DNA of 64,000 nt from Anaerolineaceae bacterium (GCA_003524305.1 DQHW01000003.1:10354-74353), one strand, 5' to 3'. Numbered from the stretch's first letter, positions 25,207-34,148 are shown. Notes: generated by a model not told the origin, from the letters alone. Translations and numbers: made by a program.

Positions 25207-26165
25207 GACGCTCAAAGATAAACAGTATCCTCAATAAAATCCCCACACATTTCATTATTATTTTTACTATGTTAGTTTGGTTGGTACCAACCATCGGACT
25301 TTTCGTAACATCTTTAAGACCACTTCCCTTAATAAATACTACTGGCTGGTGGACAGCTTTTTCAGATAAAAATACACAACAGACTGGCTTATCCTCAAAG
25401 TTCACACTCAACAATTATGTCGATGCCATTGTTGGATACAGAGGGACTAACACCTATGTTGAGGATTGCCAAACTGGTTCACAATCCTCAAGTTTGAATT
25501 GTAACGCGTCCGATTTACTGAATCCGAGGGGAATGGGACAAGCATTTGTTAATAGTCTTATTGTGACTATTCCCGCCACGATTCTCCCTATTTTTCTCGC
25601 TGCGTTCGCCGGTTATGCCTTCGCCTGGCTGGATTTTAAAGGCCGCTTTCTTTTATTCGCTCTATTGGTCGGGCTCCAAGTAGTACCTCTGCAAATGACC
25701 CTTGTTCCAGTATTAAAGATGTATGCCAAATTGGGAATGACAGGAACTTTTCTGGGGGTTTGGCTCTTTCATACCGGCTTTGGTCTGCCTTATGCGATCT
25801 ATCTCATGCGCAACTTTTTAGGTGGTTTACCTAAAGATCTCTTTGAAGCTGCTTATCTCGATGGCGCATCTCATTGGACGACATTCACCAATTTAGTCAT
25901 TCCATTATCCATGCCTGCCATTGCTTCTCTTGGAATTTTTCAATTTCTCTGGGTATGGAATGACCTGCTGGTCGCACTTGTCTTCCTTGGTGGTACAAAG
26001 CCGGTAATGACCTATCAAATCAGCAACATGGTTACGTCATTAGGCGCTGGATGGCATTTATTAACTGCAGCGGCTTTTCTATCCATGCTGTTGCCGATGA
26101 TTGTATTCTTCGCACTGCAGCGTTACTTCGTCCGCGGAATGCTAGCGGGTGCAATTAAAGGCTAA
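25203..26165 (+). CDS. ABC sugar transporter permease, MalG/UgpE type
   Basis: 320 aa, six predicted transmembrane helices. The EAA motif is EAAYLDGASHWTTFTNLVIPL. A long first outer loop (about residues 40-115) contains paired Cys (EDCQTGSQSSSLNC), unusual for this family and mirrored by the Cys pair in the first permease. No ATP-binding subunit is encoded nearby, so a shared ATPase of the MsmX/MsiK kind from elsewhere is inferred. Confidence 0.92.
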   Translation: MRRSKINSILNKIPTHFIIIFTMLVWLVPTIGLFVTSLRPLPLINTTGWWTAFSDKNTQQTGLSSKFTLNNYVDAIVGYRGTNTYVEDCQTGSQSSSLNCNASDLLNPRGMGQAFVNSLIVTIPATILPIFLAAFAGYAFAWLDFKGRFLLFALLVGLQVVPLQMTLVPVLKMYAKLGMTGTFLGVWLFHTGFGLPYAIYLMRNFLGGLPKDLFEAAYLDGASHWTTFTNLVIPLSMPAIASLGIFQFLWVWNDLLVALVFLGGTKPVMTYQISNMVTSLGAGWHLLTAAAFLSMLLPMIVFFALQRYFVRGMLAGAIKG

Positions 26166-26318
26166 ACTCAAACTTTTTTTAGTCAAATTCAAAAATATAT
26201 TTATCCTTTGTGTTCTTGAAAGGATTATGCAGTGTTAGCAGAAAAAAATATTTTGATATTTTTATTGTTATAAGTCAGTATGATACTTCGCGATATATGA
26301 ATTAAAGGATACCAAGTT

Positions 26319-28646
26319 ATGAACGAACATCAGAAATTTGGAAGGGTAATATATTCGGCAGAACCTTGGCGGGTGACAGAGCATCATTTTATGAAGAATG
26401 AATACAAACTAAATGAAACTATTTTCTCACTCGGAAATGGTTATCTGGGAGTCCGCGGTGGCTTTGAAGAAGGTTTTTCTGGATCGCAAATGAACGGTAC
26501 ATATATTAACGGTTTTTATGAAGAATATCCGTTTGATTATCCTGACTTTATCTACGCGAATCCGATTAATGATCAATTCATGGTTAATGTTGCAGATGCA
26601 AAAGTTATTCGACTTGAAGTCGATGGCGAACCATTCAGCGTGACCTCGGGATTAATCGAAAAATACAGCCGGACCCTTGAAATGCAGACCGGATGTATGG
26701 AAAGGTCGGTTTGTTGGAAAACATCCAAAGGAAAAACTGTTAACCTTCAATTTCAACGTTTGGTGAGCTTTGTTAACCCTCATCTATACGTTATCCGTTG
26801 CAGTATTATGCTATTACAAGAAGCAGATATTAGTCTTTATTCTGGAATTTTTGCAGGGGGGACAATTCTTGCTGACCAGGATAATACTTTGTTCAGTCGC
26901 GATAAATTAAACTTAAGAATGCATATAAGCCATATTTCTGCATCCGGTCAAAGTCTTGAAGTACAACAAAAATGTAATATTTCAGGTCTGTCGGTTGCGT
27001 GCGCAGTTGAGCATGTTCTTGAAGGGTTGGCCGATCATCCAGTAACATTCGTTTCAGAAGATTCAGCAGGTTTAACCTGGAAAGCGAAAGTGAAGGCGGA
27101 TCAACAAATCACACTAACCAAATATATAGCTTACGCCACAAACCGCGGCATACCTGAAGAATCGATTCAATCTCAATCCAAACAAATTGCCGTATCCGCT
27201 GTAAAGACTGGTTGGCAAAACCTCTACAACAGCCAAACCACTTATCTTGATCGATTTTGGCAATCTGCCGATGTTGAAATTGAAGGTGACGATGCTTTAC
27301 AACAAGGTGTGCGTTTTAATACTTTTCATCTTCTCCAATCTGTTGGAAGGGATGGCAAGACAAACATTGCCGCCAAAGGTTTAACCGGTGAAGGTTACTC
27401 GGGGCATACTTTTTGGGATAGTGAAGGTTTTGCTGTCCCCTTCTTTCTCTATCATTCGCCAGAAATTGCAAAATCACTGCTTGAATATCGATATTTCACC
27501 CTAGATGGAGCACGAACACGAGCTAAACAAATGTCGCATTCAGGCGGAGCGCTTTATCCATGGAGGACCATTAACGGCGACGAATGTTCATCGTATTATC
27601 CTGCGGGTACGGCACAGTATCATATCAACGCCGATATTGCCATGGCGATCAGAAAATATTATTTGGCCACAGATGACAAATCTTTTATGGCTGATATGGG
27701 CGCAGAAATATTATTTGAAACAGCTCGTATATGGGCTCAGGTAGGCTGGTTCGCTCCTTCCAAAGGTGGAAAATATTCCATCCCGTGTGTTACCGGACCG
27801 GACGAATATACAGTCCTCGTTGACAATAATGCCTATACCAATTACATGGCACGTGAACATCTGAATTTTGCAGTTGATATTTGGCATATGTTAGAAAATG
27901 ATTTCCCGACAAAATGGAAAAGATTACAGTCAACGATAAAAATGGATATTAATGAAATTGAACGCTGGAAAAAAATTGCAGATAATATGTTCCTGCCTTA
28001 CGATCCTGAATTGCAGATCATCCCGCAAGACGATGGTTTTTTGGCAAAACCGGATTGGCCATTTGCAAAAACCACCAAAGAAGAATATCCATTGCAGATG
28101 CACCATCACATGTTGATCATCTACCGGCATCGTGTTTGCAAACAAGCAGATACGGTTTTAGTGGAATTTGTCTTAAGTGATCAGTTTTCGCTTGAACAGA
28201 AAAAACGGGATTTCGATTTTTACGAACCGATCACCGTTCATGATTCGTCGCTCTCAGCTTGCATCTATAGCATCATGGCTAATGAAGTCGGATATCCCGA
28301 GAAAGCGTATGATTACTTCATTCAAACTGCCCGACTGGACCTGGATAACTGTCAAGAGAACAGCGAACTCGGCATCCACATGGCAAATATGGCTGGAACC
28401 TGGATGTGTGTCGTAAACGGTTTTGCGGGTATGCGAACAACAGGTGGCAAATTATTATTTCAGCCCAGACTCCCAACACAATGGCGTGGATTAAAATTTA
28501 AATTAAACTGGCAGAAATCCATCCTTGAGATTCATGTTACAAAAAAGGGTACAACTTACACATTGCTTGGCGGAGATTCATTAGAATTCATGCACTTTAA
28601 TGAACATATAACAATATCCAATGGAGAATCAATAAATTTGAATTAG
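26319..28646 (+). CDS. GH65 disaccharide phosphorylase (maltose/trehalose/kojibiose type)
   Basis: 775 aa. Cleaves an alpha-glucoside with inorganic phosphate, inverting to beta-glucose-1-phosphate. The N-terminal super-beta-sandwich (about 1-270; NETIFSLGNGYLGVRGGFEEG) is followed by the (alpha/alpha)6 catalytic barrel with KGLTGEGYSGHTFWDSEGF and the general acid Glu496 in VTGPDEYTVLVDNNAYTN, then a small C-terminal beta domain. The pgmB gene in the same cluster fits the beta-glucose-1-phosphate product. GH65 specificity depends on loop residues that cannot be judged here, so maltose, trehalose, nigerose and kojibiose all remain possible. AAAGGAT lies before the ATG. Confidence 0.9.
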   Translation: MNEHQKFGRVIYSAEPWRVTEHHFMKNEYKLNETIFSLGNGYLGVRGGFEEGFSGSQMNGTYINGFYEEYPFDYPDFIYANPINDQFMVNVADAKVIRLEVDGEPFSVTSGLIEKYSRTLEMQTGCMERSVCWKTSKGKTVNLQFQRLVSFVNPHLYVIRCSIMLLQEADISLYSGIFAGGTILADQDNTLFSRDKLNLRMHISHISASGQSLEVQQKCNISGLSVACAVEHVLEGLADHPVTFVSEDSAGLTWKAKVKADQQITLTKYIAYATNRGIPEESIQSQSKQIAVSAVKTGWQNLYNSQTTYLDRFWQSADVEIEGDDALQQGVRFNTFHLLQSVGRDGKTNIAAKGLTGEGYSGHTFWDSEGFAVPFFLYHSPEIAKSLLEYRYFTLDGARTRAKQMSHSGGALYPWRTINGDECSSYYPAGTAQYHINADIAMAIRKYYLATDDKSFMADMGAEILFETARIWAQVGWFAPSKGGKYSIPCVTGPDEYTVLVDNNAYTNYMAREHLNFAVDIWHMLENDFPTKWKRLQSTIKMDINEIERWKKIADNMFLPYDPELQIIPQDDGFLAKPDWPFAKTTKEEYPLQMHHHMLIIYRHRVCKQADTVLVEFVLSDQFSLEQKKRDFDFYEPITVHDSSLSACIYSIMANEVGYPEKAYDYFIQTARLDLDNCQENSELGIHMANMAGTWMCVVNGFAGMRTTGGKLLFQPRLPTQWRGLKFKLNWQKSILEIHVTKKGTTYTLLGGDSLEFMHFNEHITISNGESINLN

Positions 28647-28915
28647 AACCATAACACAAATTAAAATATACAAATCGACCTTTCTTATGGTGGTTATAAA
28701 AATGAAGAAAAGTCCATTCTTGTGTATATTGGTTCACCATTGAATTCGATTTGTTTTTGATTCTAACCTTCTTTAAATCAAAAACAATTAGAAACAATTC
28801 ACAGGATTTGTGCAATTAAAGAACTTTTGTTCTACGAATCATTATATACCATTTGTCAGGCATTTTTCCGTTTTATGTGAAACATTAATAATTATTATAA
28901 ATCTCACATCATATC

Positions 28916-29380
28916 TTAAGACATTAGAGTCATTTGTTGGTTACCAATTAATACAGCACCTGTTAAAGTCAAATCAAATTCATTTGGCCAAACCGTTTGA
29001 TCATCATAAACAGCACCTGAGAGAGTCGCATCTTCCAAATCAGCGCCACTGAGATTTGCGCCGATCAAGATTGACTGATCTAAATTAGCACCTTTGAAAC
29101 TTGCACCTTCCAAATGTGCGTTTTTTAGATTGGCACCTTGGAGTATTGCGCGTTTGAAAAAGGCTCCCTTCAAGTTCGCCCCTTCCAAGTTTGCGTTGCA
29201 GAGAAGTGCGCGTTTTAAATTGGCACCTTCGAGGTTTGCATATTTTAGATTCGCTCCAACCAAACCTGCACTGTAGAGGTCTGCATCCAATAGGTTCATC
29301 TTCTTCCCATCAACAAAACCCAACAAAAACCGATTGTGAAGATTTATAGCATCCATGATTTCTTCATATTCAAGTCTCAT
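28916..29380 (-). CDS. Pentapeptide-repeat protein
   Basis: 154 aa. After a 30-residue helical head (EYEEIMDAINLHNRFL), about 15 consecutive A(N/D)LxX-type repeats run from LLDADLYSAGLVGANL to GADLEDATLSGAVYDD, predicting a right-handed quadrilateral beta-helix. Such proteins may mimic DNA or scaffold others, but here the function is unknown. AAAGGAAAG precedes the ATG. It stands alone between AT-rich spacers. The repeat register is clear, so the fold call is secure. Confidence 0.85.
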   Translation of the reverse strand: MRLEYEEIMDAINLHNRFLLGFVDGKKMNLLDADLYSAGLVGANLKYANLEGANLKRALLCNANLEGANLKGAFFKRAILQGANLKNAHLEGASFKGANLDQSILIGANLSGADLEDATLSGAVYDDQTVWPNEFDLTLTGAVLIGNQQMTLMS

Positions 29381-29814
29381 AGTACTTTCCTTTTAATTAC
29401 CCGAGAAATAACTTAAGCAAATAAAGCTACCGACATTAATGCTTACCTTATTCTTTTTTGGTTCAGTTCCAATCTAAATTCCTAATTTTGGTAACACGAG
29501 TCTGTGAAGTATCAAAACAAGAAATGTTGCCAAGATGGATATTTCAAAATTTGCTAATGAGCCAGAATAATCATTCATAATTGACGGGTTAATCAACATA
29601 ACAATTGAAGGCGTCAACATCAACATACCGCTGCCTTGACTTTGTCTCGATTTATAATCCATCAACCTGAACTGCATCTATTGATACCAATGTGTCCGGC
29701 ATTAATCACCTCATTTAAGAAATGTTATACTATTATTGTAGTACAAATATTACATTTTATTCATCTTCATACTAAAATAATTATATTTATCACCAAGGTT
29801 AGTTTTAGAATATA
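29381..29814. other. AT-rich spacer with no convincing gene
   Basis: About 430 bases of low-GC sequence. A 67-codon minus-strand frame (29474-29677) ends in a hydrophobic stretch but lacks a ribosome site. Nothing else was recognised. Confidence 0.5.
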
Positions 29815-29854
29815 CAAAAAAATACTTGGTCAATCCAAAGAATTTGACCAAGTA
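29815..29854 (-). terminator. Terminator of the second receiver/CpaE gene
   Basis: Perfect 11-bp arms TACTTGGTCAA / TTGACCAAGTA, ten-base loop; on the minus strand the stem is followed by eight T. It lies about 70 bases past the stop codon. Confidence 0.85.
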
Positions 29855-29924
29855 CAGATTTTTCCTTTAATGAGATTTGACACCTTAATAAAGTGCGAAT
29901 CTACCTATATAATCCCGCTTTTAG

Positions 29925-31073
29925 CTATTCCTTCCTCGCGGCGGTCAGCCGTTGAGCCATCTTGGTGAAGGCCCCGCTGGTTGAAGTTCGCGGCGCGAGC
30001 ATCATATAAGGAGTGCCCTGGTTGATGGCGCGCACCATATTTACACTATCGTAAGGAATTTCTGCAAAAATGTCTTTCTTTAACCCTTCGGCGATCTTGG
30101 CGGGTGTAAGCGAACTTTTCTGGAAGGTTTCATTAACCACCGGCAGCACTTTACGGCGGTCAATTCCCATTTCTTCAAAGAGCCGCAATGCTTGATAGGC
30201 GGCATTCACAGAAGCCAGTTCAGGCGCCAATGGAACGATGATGGCATCGCTGCGTTCAAGCACAGAGATAATCGAATCAGTAAAATGGTTGCCAGAATCC
30301 ACCACGATGTAAGGGGCGAGCATCTGCAAGGGTGTCCAAACGAGATCAATGGTGGCACGCGTCACCAGGTCGCCTTCTTCAAAGAATTGCGGTGAGGGCA
30401 GCAGACTGATGCCTGAAGCATGATCCAGAATCATTGAGCTTAGCAGCCCTTCTTCAATGCTGCCTTCAGGCCAATCAGCAAGTGAGGCCAGCGTATTTTT
30501 AGGTTTGAGATTGAGCATCAATGCGCACTGGCCGCCTGAAAGCGCCATATCCCACAGGCAGGCTTTGATTTCGAGCAATTGGGCAATCGCGACTGCCAGG
30601 TTGACAGCAATTGATGATGTACCCACGCCGCCGCGCAGACTGAATACAGAAAACACTTTTGATGATGATTGCGATATGGATGATTTTTCTTTATTACGGC
30701 TTAACAGCGCCTTGACTCGTAGCTCCAATTCGTCAGGGCTGACTGTCTTGCTGATGAAATCATCTGCACCGGCTTCAAGTCCTGCAACCTTATCTTTAAG
30801 ATCCGTTTGGCTGGTGAGCATGATCACGGGCACTTTGGCTGTCTGTTGGTTCGCGCGAATTGTCTTAATAAAAGTGTAGCCATCCATGCCCGGCATCATC
30901 ACGTCAGAGATGATCAAGTCAGGGGTCTTATGAGACGAATTCAGCCAATCCAATGCATTCTGGGGACGGTCATGTGCGGAAACTTCAAATCCTAGGCGCA
31001 ACAAAATAGCCTTCAATTTATACAAGGTAATTTCGCTGTCTTCGACGATTAAAATCAAAAATTTATCGCTCAT
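29925..31073 (-). CDS. Response-regulator receiver fused to CpaE/MinD-like ATPase
   Basis: 382 aa. The receiver (about 1-122) has VEDSE, phospho-acceptor Asp in LIISDVMMPGMDGYTF, TSQTD and FISKTV, where the usual KP lysine region reads SKTVSP. The ATPase part (about 138-382) has the P-loop LRGGVGTSS in place of the usual KGG: the signature lysine of the deviant Walker A is Arg here, while the paralogue at 1346 keeps Lys. A typical Walker A lysine is missing too (GTSS for GKTT), as in CpaE proteins that no longer hydrolyse ATP well. The start is the ATG behind GGAGG. It is 36 bases downstream of the receiver-Hpt gene and probably shares its transcript. Confidence 0.87.
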   Translation of the reverse strand: MSDKFLILIVEDSEITLYKLKAILLRLGFEVSAHDRPQNALDWLNSSHKTPDLIISDVMMPGMDGYTFIKTIRANQQTAKVPVIMLTSQTDLKDKVAGLEAGADDFISKTVSPDELELRVKALLSRNKEKSSISQSSSKVFSVFSLRGGVGTSSIAVNLAVAIAQLLEIKACLWDMALSGGQCALMLNLKPKNTLASLADWPEGSIEEGLLSSMILDHASGISLLPSPQFFEEGDLVTRATIDLVWTPLQMLAPYIVVDSGNHFTDSIISVLERSDAIIVPLAPELASVNAAYQALRLFEEMGIDRRKVLPVVNETFQKSSLTPAKIAEGLKKDIFAEIPYDSVNMVRAINQGTPYMMLAPRTSTSGAFTKMAQRLTAARKE

Positions 31074-31109
31074 GTTATCCTCCAAACCATTTCAACTAAT
31101 GCGGCTTTA

Positions 31110-31901
31110 TTATTTATCCAAAAAATCATCCAGAGCCACACGCAACTCGAAAAATTCCTGCTTGATGCCTGAAATAAAAGTCGCAAAGGGATCGACCCCG
31201 GATTGTTTGACTAATATTTCAAGTCGGGCACAAAACTGCTCCATACGCCGTCCACCTACCTGGCTGGTGCTGCCCTTCAATGTATGCAAAGCGCGCAGTA
31301 ATTCGTCTTTATCCTTTTTATCCGAAGCGTTCTCAATTTGTTCAATCAGCCCCGGGGTTCCACTCTTGAATAACTCCGCCAAATGTTTGGCAGATTCTTT
31401 GCCATCATCTCCCATCAAAGCCATGAAATCACTGATCACGGTCTCTTCAAGGATCGGAAATTCGTTGAGAGAAGTCGATTTATTCTTATCTCGATTAGCT
31501 GCCTCTGCATCGTCTGTTTGGACGGACAGATTGGCAAGAATATTAACCAGCGCATCAATCTGCACTGGTTTGGTCAACACGTCATCCATGCCGGCTTCAA
31601 GGTACTTTTCACGCCCTTCCACGGATGATTCCGCGGTCAGCGCGATGATCCTGGGCTGCTTCTCAGGCGCGTAATGCGCACGAATCAATTTGGTGGCTGT
31701 GAGGCCATCCATCTCAGGCATCTGGATATCCATCAGAATAATATCGAAATCCTGACGGTCCATTTTGTTTAAAACCTGAATTCCCGTTTTTGCCAGCACG
31801 GCATCATAACCAATGCGACCTAAAATGCGCAGCATAAGATGCTGGTTAACTTCATTGTCTTCTGCCAACAATATATGCAAATCAGAATTCGCCATTTCCA
31901 T
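31110..31901 (-). CDS. Receiver domain fused to Hpt phosphotransfer domain
   Basis: 263 aa. Receiver: LLAEDNEVNQ, phospho-acceptor Asp in DIILMDIQMPEMDGLTA, ALTAES and VLTKPV, of the kind found at the end of hybrid histidine kinases. After a linker rich in Asn/Lys/Ser, an Hpt four-helix domain (about 160-263) carries the phosphorylatable His in LLRALHTLKGSTSQVG. It is thus a relay piece without its own kinase; the CpaE-fused receiver next door is a natural acceptor. A second ATG at 31895 has better spacing from AGGG and may be the true start. Confidence 0.87.
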   Translation of the reverse strand: MEMANSDLHILLAEDNEVNQHLMLRILGRIGYDAVLAKTGIQVLNKMDRQDFDIILMDIQMPEMDGLTATKLIRAHYAPEKQPRIIALTAESSVEGREKYLEAGMDDVLTKPVQIDALVNILANLSVQTDDAEAANRDKNKSTSLNEFPILEETVISDFMALMGDDGKESAKHLAELFKSGTPGLIEQIENASDKKDKDELLRALHTLKGSTSQVGGRRMEQFCARLEILVKQSGVDPFATFISGIKQEFFELRVALDDFLDK

Positions 31902-31987
31902 TTCCCTATGGTTGTTTCATTACGATGAATTATTCTACTTTAATTATATCGGCTCTACCCCATTCTGCAACCAAAAACTTATGCAGA

Positions 31988-32530
31988 TTATGAACCGAAC
32001 AGTTTCAAAATGGATGCGCCACCAAATGCGAAGAGCAGCATCTTGCCAACCTTGCCAATCCAACTCATTAAGAGGTAGCGCCATAAAGGCATTCTCAGCG
32101 CACCCGCCACCATGCCGGCCACATCAAAGACCGGGTTTGGCACAAAAGCCAAAACCAAAATGGTGATGTCACCGTATTTCTGCATCCAGCTTGAGACACG
32201 AACATACCATTTTTTGTTTTCAATCACGGCTTGTCCACTAAACCCGGCCAGGTAGCCTGAAAGTTCACCAATTGTGGCGCCAGTCCCCGCAGCCAGCGCT
32301 ACCCACCACGGATTGAAAACAGCGCCCATTGCAGATGTAAAAAGCACACCTGGCACAGGCAAGATCAAGGTGGCGTTAGAAAACATGGACAAGAAAAATA
32401 TACCCGGATAGCCCAATGCGCCTAATTTTTGCACCTGGTCGCGATAAATAAAAAGTACCGCTGTCAAAGCGATGACGGCTGCCAATACAAGACCACGCAC
32501 TAAATTGAGCCGCCAGCCCGTCAGCTTCAT
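31988..32530 (-). CDS. VTT/DedA-like membrane protein
   Basis: 180 aa with about five hydrophobic segments. The central VTT (SNARE-associated) region reads FLSMFSNATLILPVPGVLFTSAMGAVFNPWWVALAAGTGATIGELSGYLAG in part: the re-entrant loop with Pro, followed by a G-x3-G-x3-E helix, is diagnostic of the DedA superfamily, now linked to lipid scrambling and polyprenyl-phosphate recycling. The second half, LVLAFVPNPVFDVAGMVAGALRM, is the matching re-entrant loop. It overlaps the udk stop by four bases, so the two are co-translated. Confidence 0.82.
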   Translation of the reverse strand: MKLTGWRLNLVRGLVLAAVIALTAVLFIYRDQVQKLGALGYPGIFFLSMFSNATLILPVPGVLFTSAMGAVFNPWWVALAAGTGATIGELSGYLAGFSGQAVIENKKWYVRVSSWMQKYGDITILVLAFVPNPVFDVAGMVAGALRMPLWRYLLMSWIGKVGKMLLFAFGGASILKLFGS

Positions 32531-33171
32531 TCTTCTTTGTGTTCTTCTTTGAGCAGGGATTCAATACGCGCGATCACCATATCCATGGCAACAATGTTCA
32601 AACCGCCTTCAGGGATGATCACATCTGCATAACGCTTTGAGGGTTCAACAAATTCAAGGTGCATCGGTCTTACCGTGCTCATATATTGCTTGACCACGTT
32701 TTCGGTGGTGCGTCCGCGCTCGGTGATATCACGGTCCAGGCGGCGGATAAAACGGATGTCAGAATCGGTATCCACAAAGATTTTGACGTCAAAGAGTTCA
32801 CGCAAACTCGCGTCGGCAAAAATGAGAATACCCTCCACTAAAATCACTCGCCGCGGATCTACATGGATTGTGTCTTTTGTGCGGCTGTGGGTGGTGAAGT
32901 CATATACCGGCACTTCAACGGACTGCCATGCTTTTAACTGCAATATATGATCGCGCAGCATTTCAGATTCAAGTGAATTGGGATGGTCAAAATTAACCAG
33001 GGCGCGCTGCGCAGGGGGCAAACCGGTAAGCTCACGATAATAAGAATCATGCTGCAAGAAGGCAATGCGCTGCCTGCCGACACGCTTCAATACCATTTCA
33101 GCAACAGTGGTCTTGCCGGAGCCAGATCCACCGGCTACACCGATCACGAGGGGGGTTGATTTATTGGGCAT
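32527..33171 (-). CDS. udk: Uridine kinase
   Basis: 214 aa. Phosphorylates uridine and cytidine with ATP or GTP. P-loop GVAGGSGSGKTTVAE (residues about 10-24), the nucleoside-site FLQHDSYYREL and NFDHPNSLE, VILVEGILIFAD, the lid IRFIRRLDRDI and a final VIIPEGG are all as in bacterial Udk. It leads a two-gene unit with the VTT membrane protein. Confidence 0.96.
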   Translation of the reverse strand: MPNKSTPLVIGVAGGSGSGKTTVAEMVLKRVGRQRIAFLQHDSYYRELTGLPPAQRALVNFDHPNSLESEMLRDHILQLKAWQSVEVPVYDFTTHSRTKDTIHVDPRRVILVEGILIFADASLRELFDVKIFVDTDSDIRFIRRLDRDITERGRTTENVVKQYMSTVRPMHLEFVEPSKRYADVIIPEGGLNIVAMDMVIARIESLLKEEHKEE

Positions 33172-33206
33172 GGGCTAATTATAGTTGATACTGATGAAAA
33201 ATATTC

Positions 33207-33255
33207 GTGATTGGGGATTAGTGATTAGGGAATAGTGATTGGGGATTAGTGAATC
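33207..33255. repeat. 14-bp tandem repeat
   Basis: Three copies of GTGATTGGGGATTA (the middle one GTGATTAGGGAATA) in perfect 14-base register, plus the first bases of a fourth (GTGAATC). Located just upstream of the udk start. Confidence 0.8.
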
Positions 33256-33263
33256 ACCGTGCG

Positions 33264-33554
33264 ATTCGTTTTTGTTTTGAGAAAAAATCGAAAACGAAGA
33301 AAACGAATACTATTTAGGGTATATTTGCCTCCAAGATGAAAAAAATCAGCTTTGCGATTATTCTTTGGTCATTTATTGATAACCTTTTAGTTGGAAACGA
33401 ATCATTCGTTTTTATGGACGAATACCTGGCTGTTACCGAAGATAGAAAATTTTTATTAAACAATTAGTGATTGATGATCTGTTATTGGTATTGGAAGCCA
33501 ATCGAATTGGTTATATAAATTGTTTCAATGTATTTATAGAATATATATTCTATA
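33264..33554. repeat. Cluster of inverted repeats in a noncoding gap
   Basis: The gap between udk and the MarR gene holds an inverted pair ATTCGTTTT (33264) / AAAACGAAT (33300), a compact AAACGAAT-C-ATTCGTTT (33395-33411), CCAAT-CGA-ATTGG (33498-33510), and a perfect 20-bp palindrome TATAGAATATATATTCTATA (33535-33554). A 43-codon plus-strand frame (33336-33467) has no ribosome site and is probably not a gene. Confidence 0.6.
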
Positions 33555-33651
33555 TTAAGTATAAACCCCCTGTCAAGTGTTTTGGGCATGATATTCGCTA
33601 GAATTACAGGTGCCATTTCGCCATACTGATTTAATATTTGACGAAAAAGGA

Positions 33652-33679
33652 TTGACAATATTTCATCACTTGATATAAT
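33652..33679 (+). promoter_or_regulatory. Promoter of the marR gene
   Basis: TTGACA (33652-33657), 16 bp, TATAAT (33674-33679): both boxes are perfect. Its -10 box overlaps the palindromic operator. Confidence 0.82.
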
Positions 33680-33702
33680 TAGTTAGTAATGCCTAACTAA
33701 TT
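33677..33702 (+). promoter_or_regulatory. MarR operator 1
   Basis: Perfect 10-bp arms AATTAGTTAG and CTAACTAATT with a 6-bp spacer. It begins in the -10 box and ends immediately before the ATG, so bound repressor would block RNA polymerase. Confidence 0.85.
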
Positions 33703-34134
33703 ATGATGACCAACCTTGAACCTCTCGAAAAAGTAATTGAAACTGCCAGCAGTATTATGGCAGAAATGGAAGAACACGCCTTTCAGGATGAGCGTTTTTC
33801 TGAACTTTCGATGCGCCAGATGCTCTATCTCAACACGATCATCCGCATGGGCCACCCAACCTTCAGCGATCTTGCCAGGGAATTAAAAGTCTCAAAACCG
33901 TCTGTAACCACCAACGTAGGGACGCTGATCAGAAAAGGCTATGTGGCAAAAATTCAAGACCATGAAGACCTGCGTACGTTTCACATTGTGACCACCCAAA
34001 AAGCGCTGGATTTTGATGAGTTACATCAAAACGTGCATAAAAACCTTGCCCACCATTTAGCCGCCCAGCTAAACCCTGAAGAAATTAAACAGCTTGGGTC
34101 TCTACTGGCAAAAGCCTTTGACGGTATGAAATAG
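33703..34134 (+). CDS. MarR-family transcriptional regulator
   Basis: 143 aa. Winged helix-turn-helix: SMRQMLYLNTIIRMGHPTFSDLARELKVSKPSVTTNVGTLIRKGYVAKI, with the wing around QDHEDLRTFHIVTT. Dimerising helices lie at both ends. The ATG comes directly after the operator, with no Shine-Dalgarno; transcription probably starts only about 17 bases upstream, so translation is from a very short leader (Met at 33706 is equally possible). It probably represses itself and the three genes downstream, because a second copy of its operator lies at 34149. Confidence 0.88.
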   Translation: MMTNLEPLEKVIETASSIMAEMEEHAFQDERFSELSMRQMLYLNTIIRMGHPTFSDLARELKVSKPSVTTNVGTLIRKGYVAKIQDHEDLRTFHIVTTQKALDFDELHQNVHKNLAHHLAAQLNPEEIKQLGSLLAKAFDGMK

Positions 34135-34148
34135 TTTTTTTACATATA

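Noticed and set aside
26230..26245. Possible third LacI site (AGTGTTAGC) upstream of the GH65 gene
   Set aside because: Only one half matches the operator; the other half is unrelated.
29474..29677. 67-codon minus-strand frame with a hydrophobic end
   Set aside because: No ribosome site and AT-rich random-looking composition; not distinguishable from chance.
33336..33467. 43-codon plus-strand frame (MKKISFAIILW...)
   Set aside because: No ribosome site, surrounded by repeats, no recognisable family.
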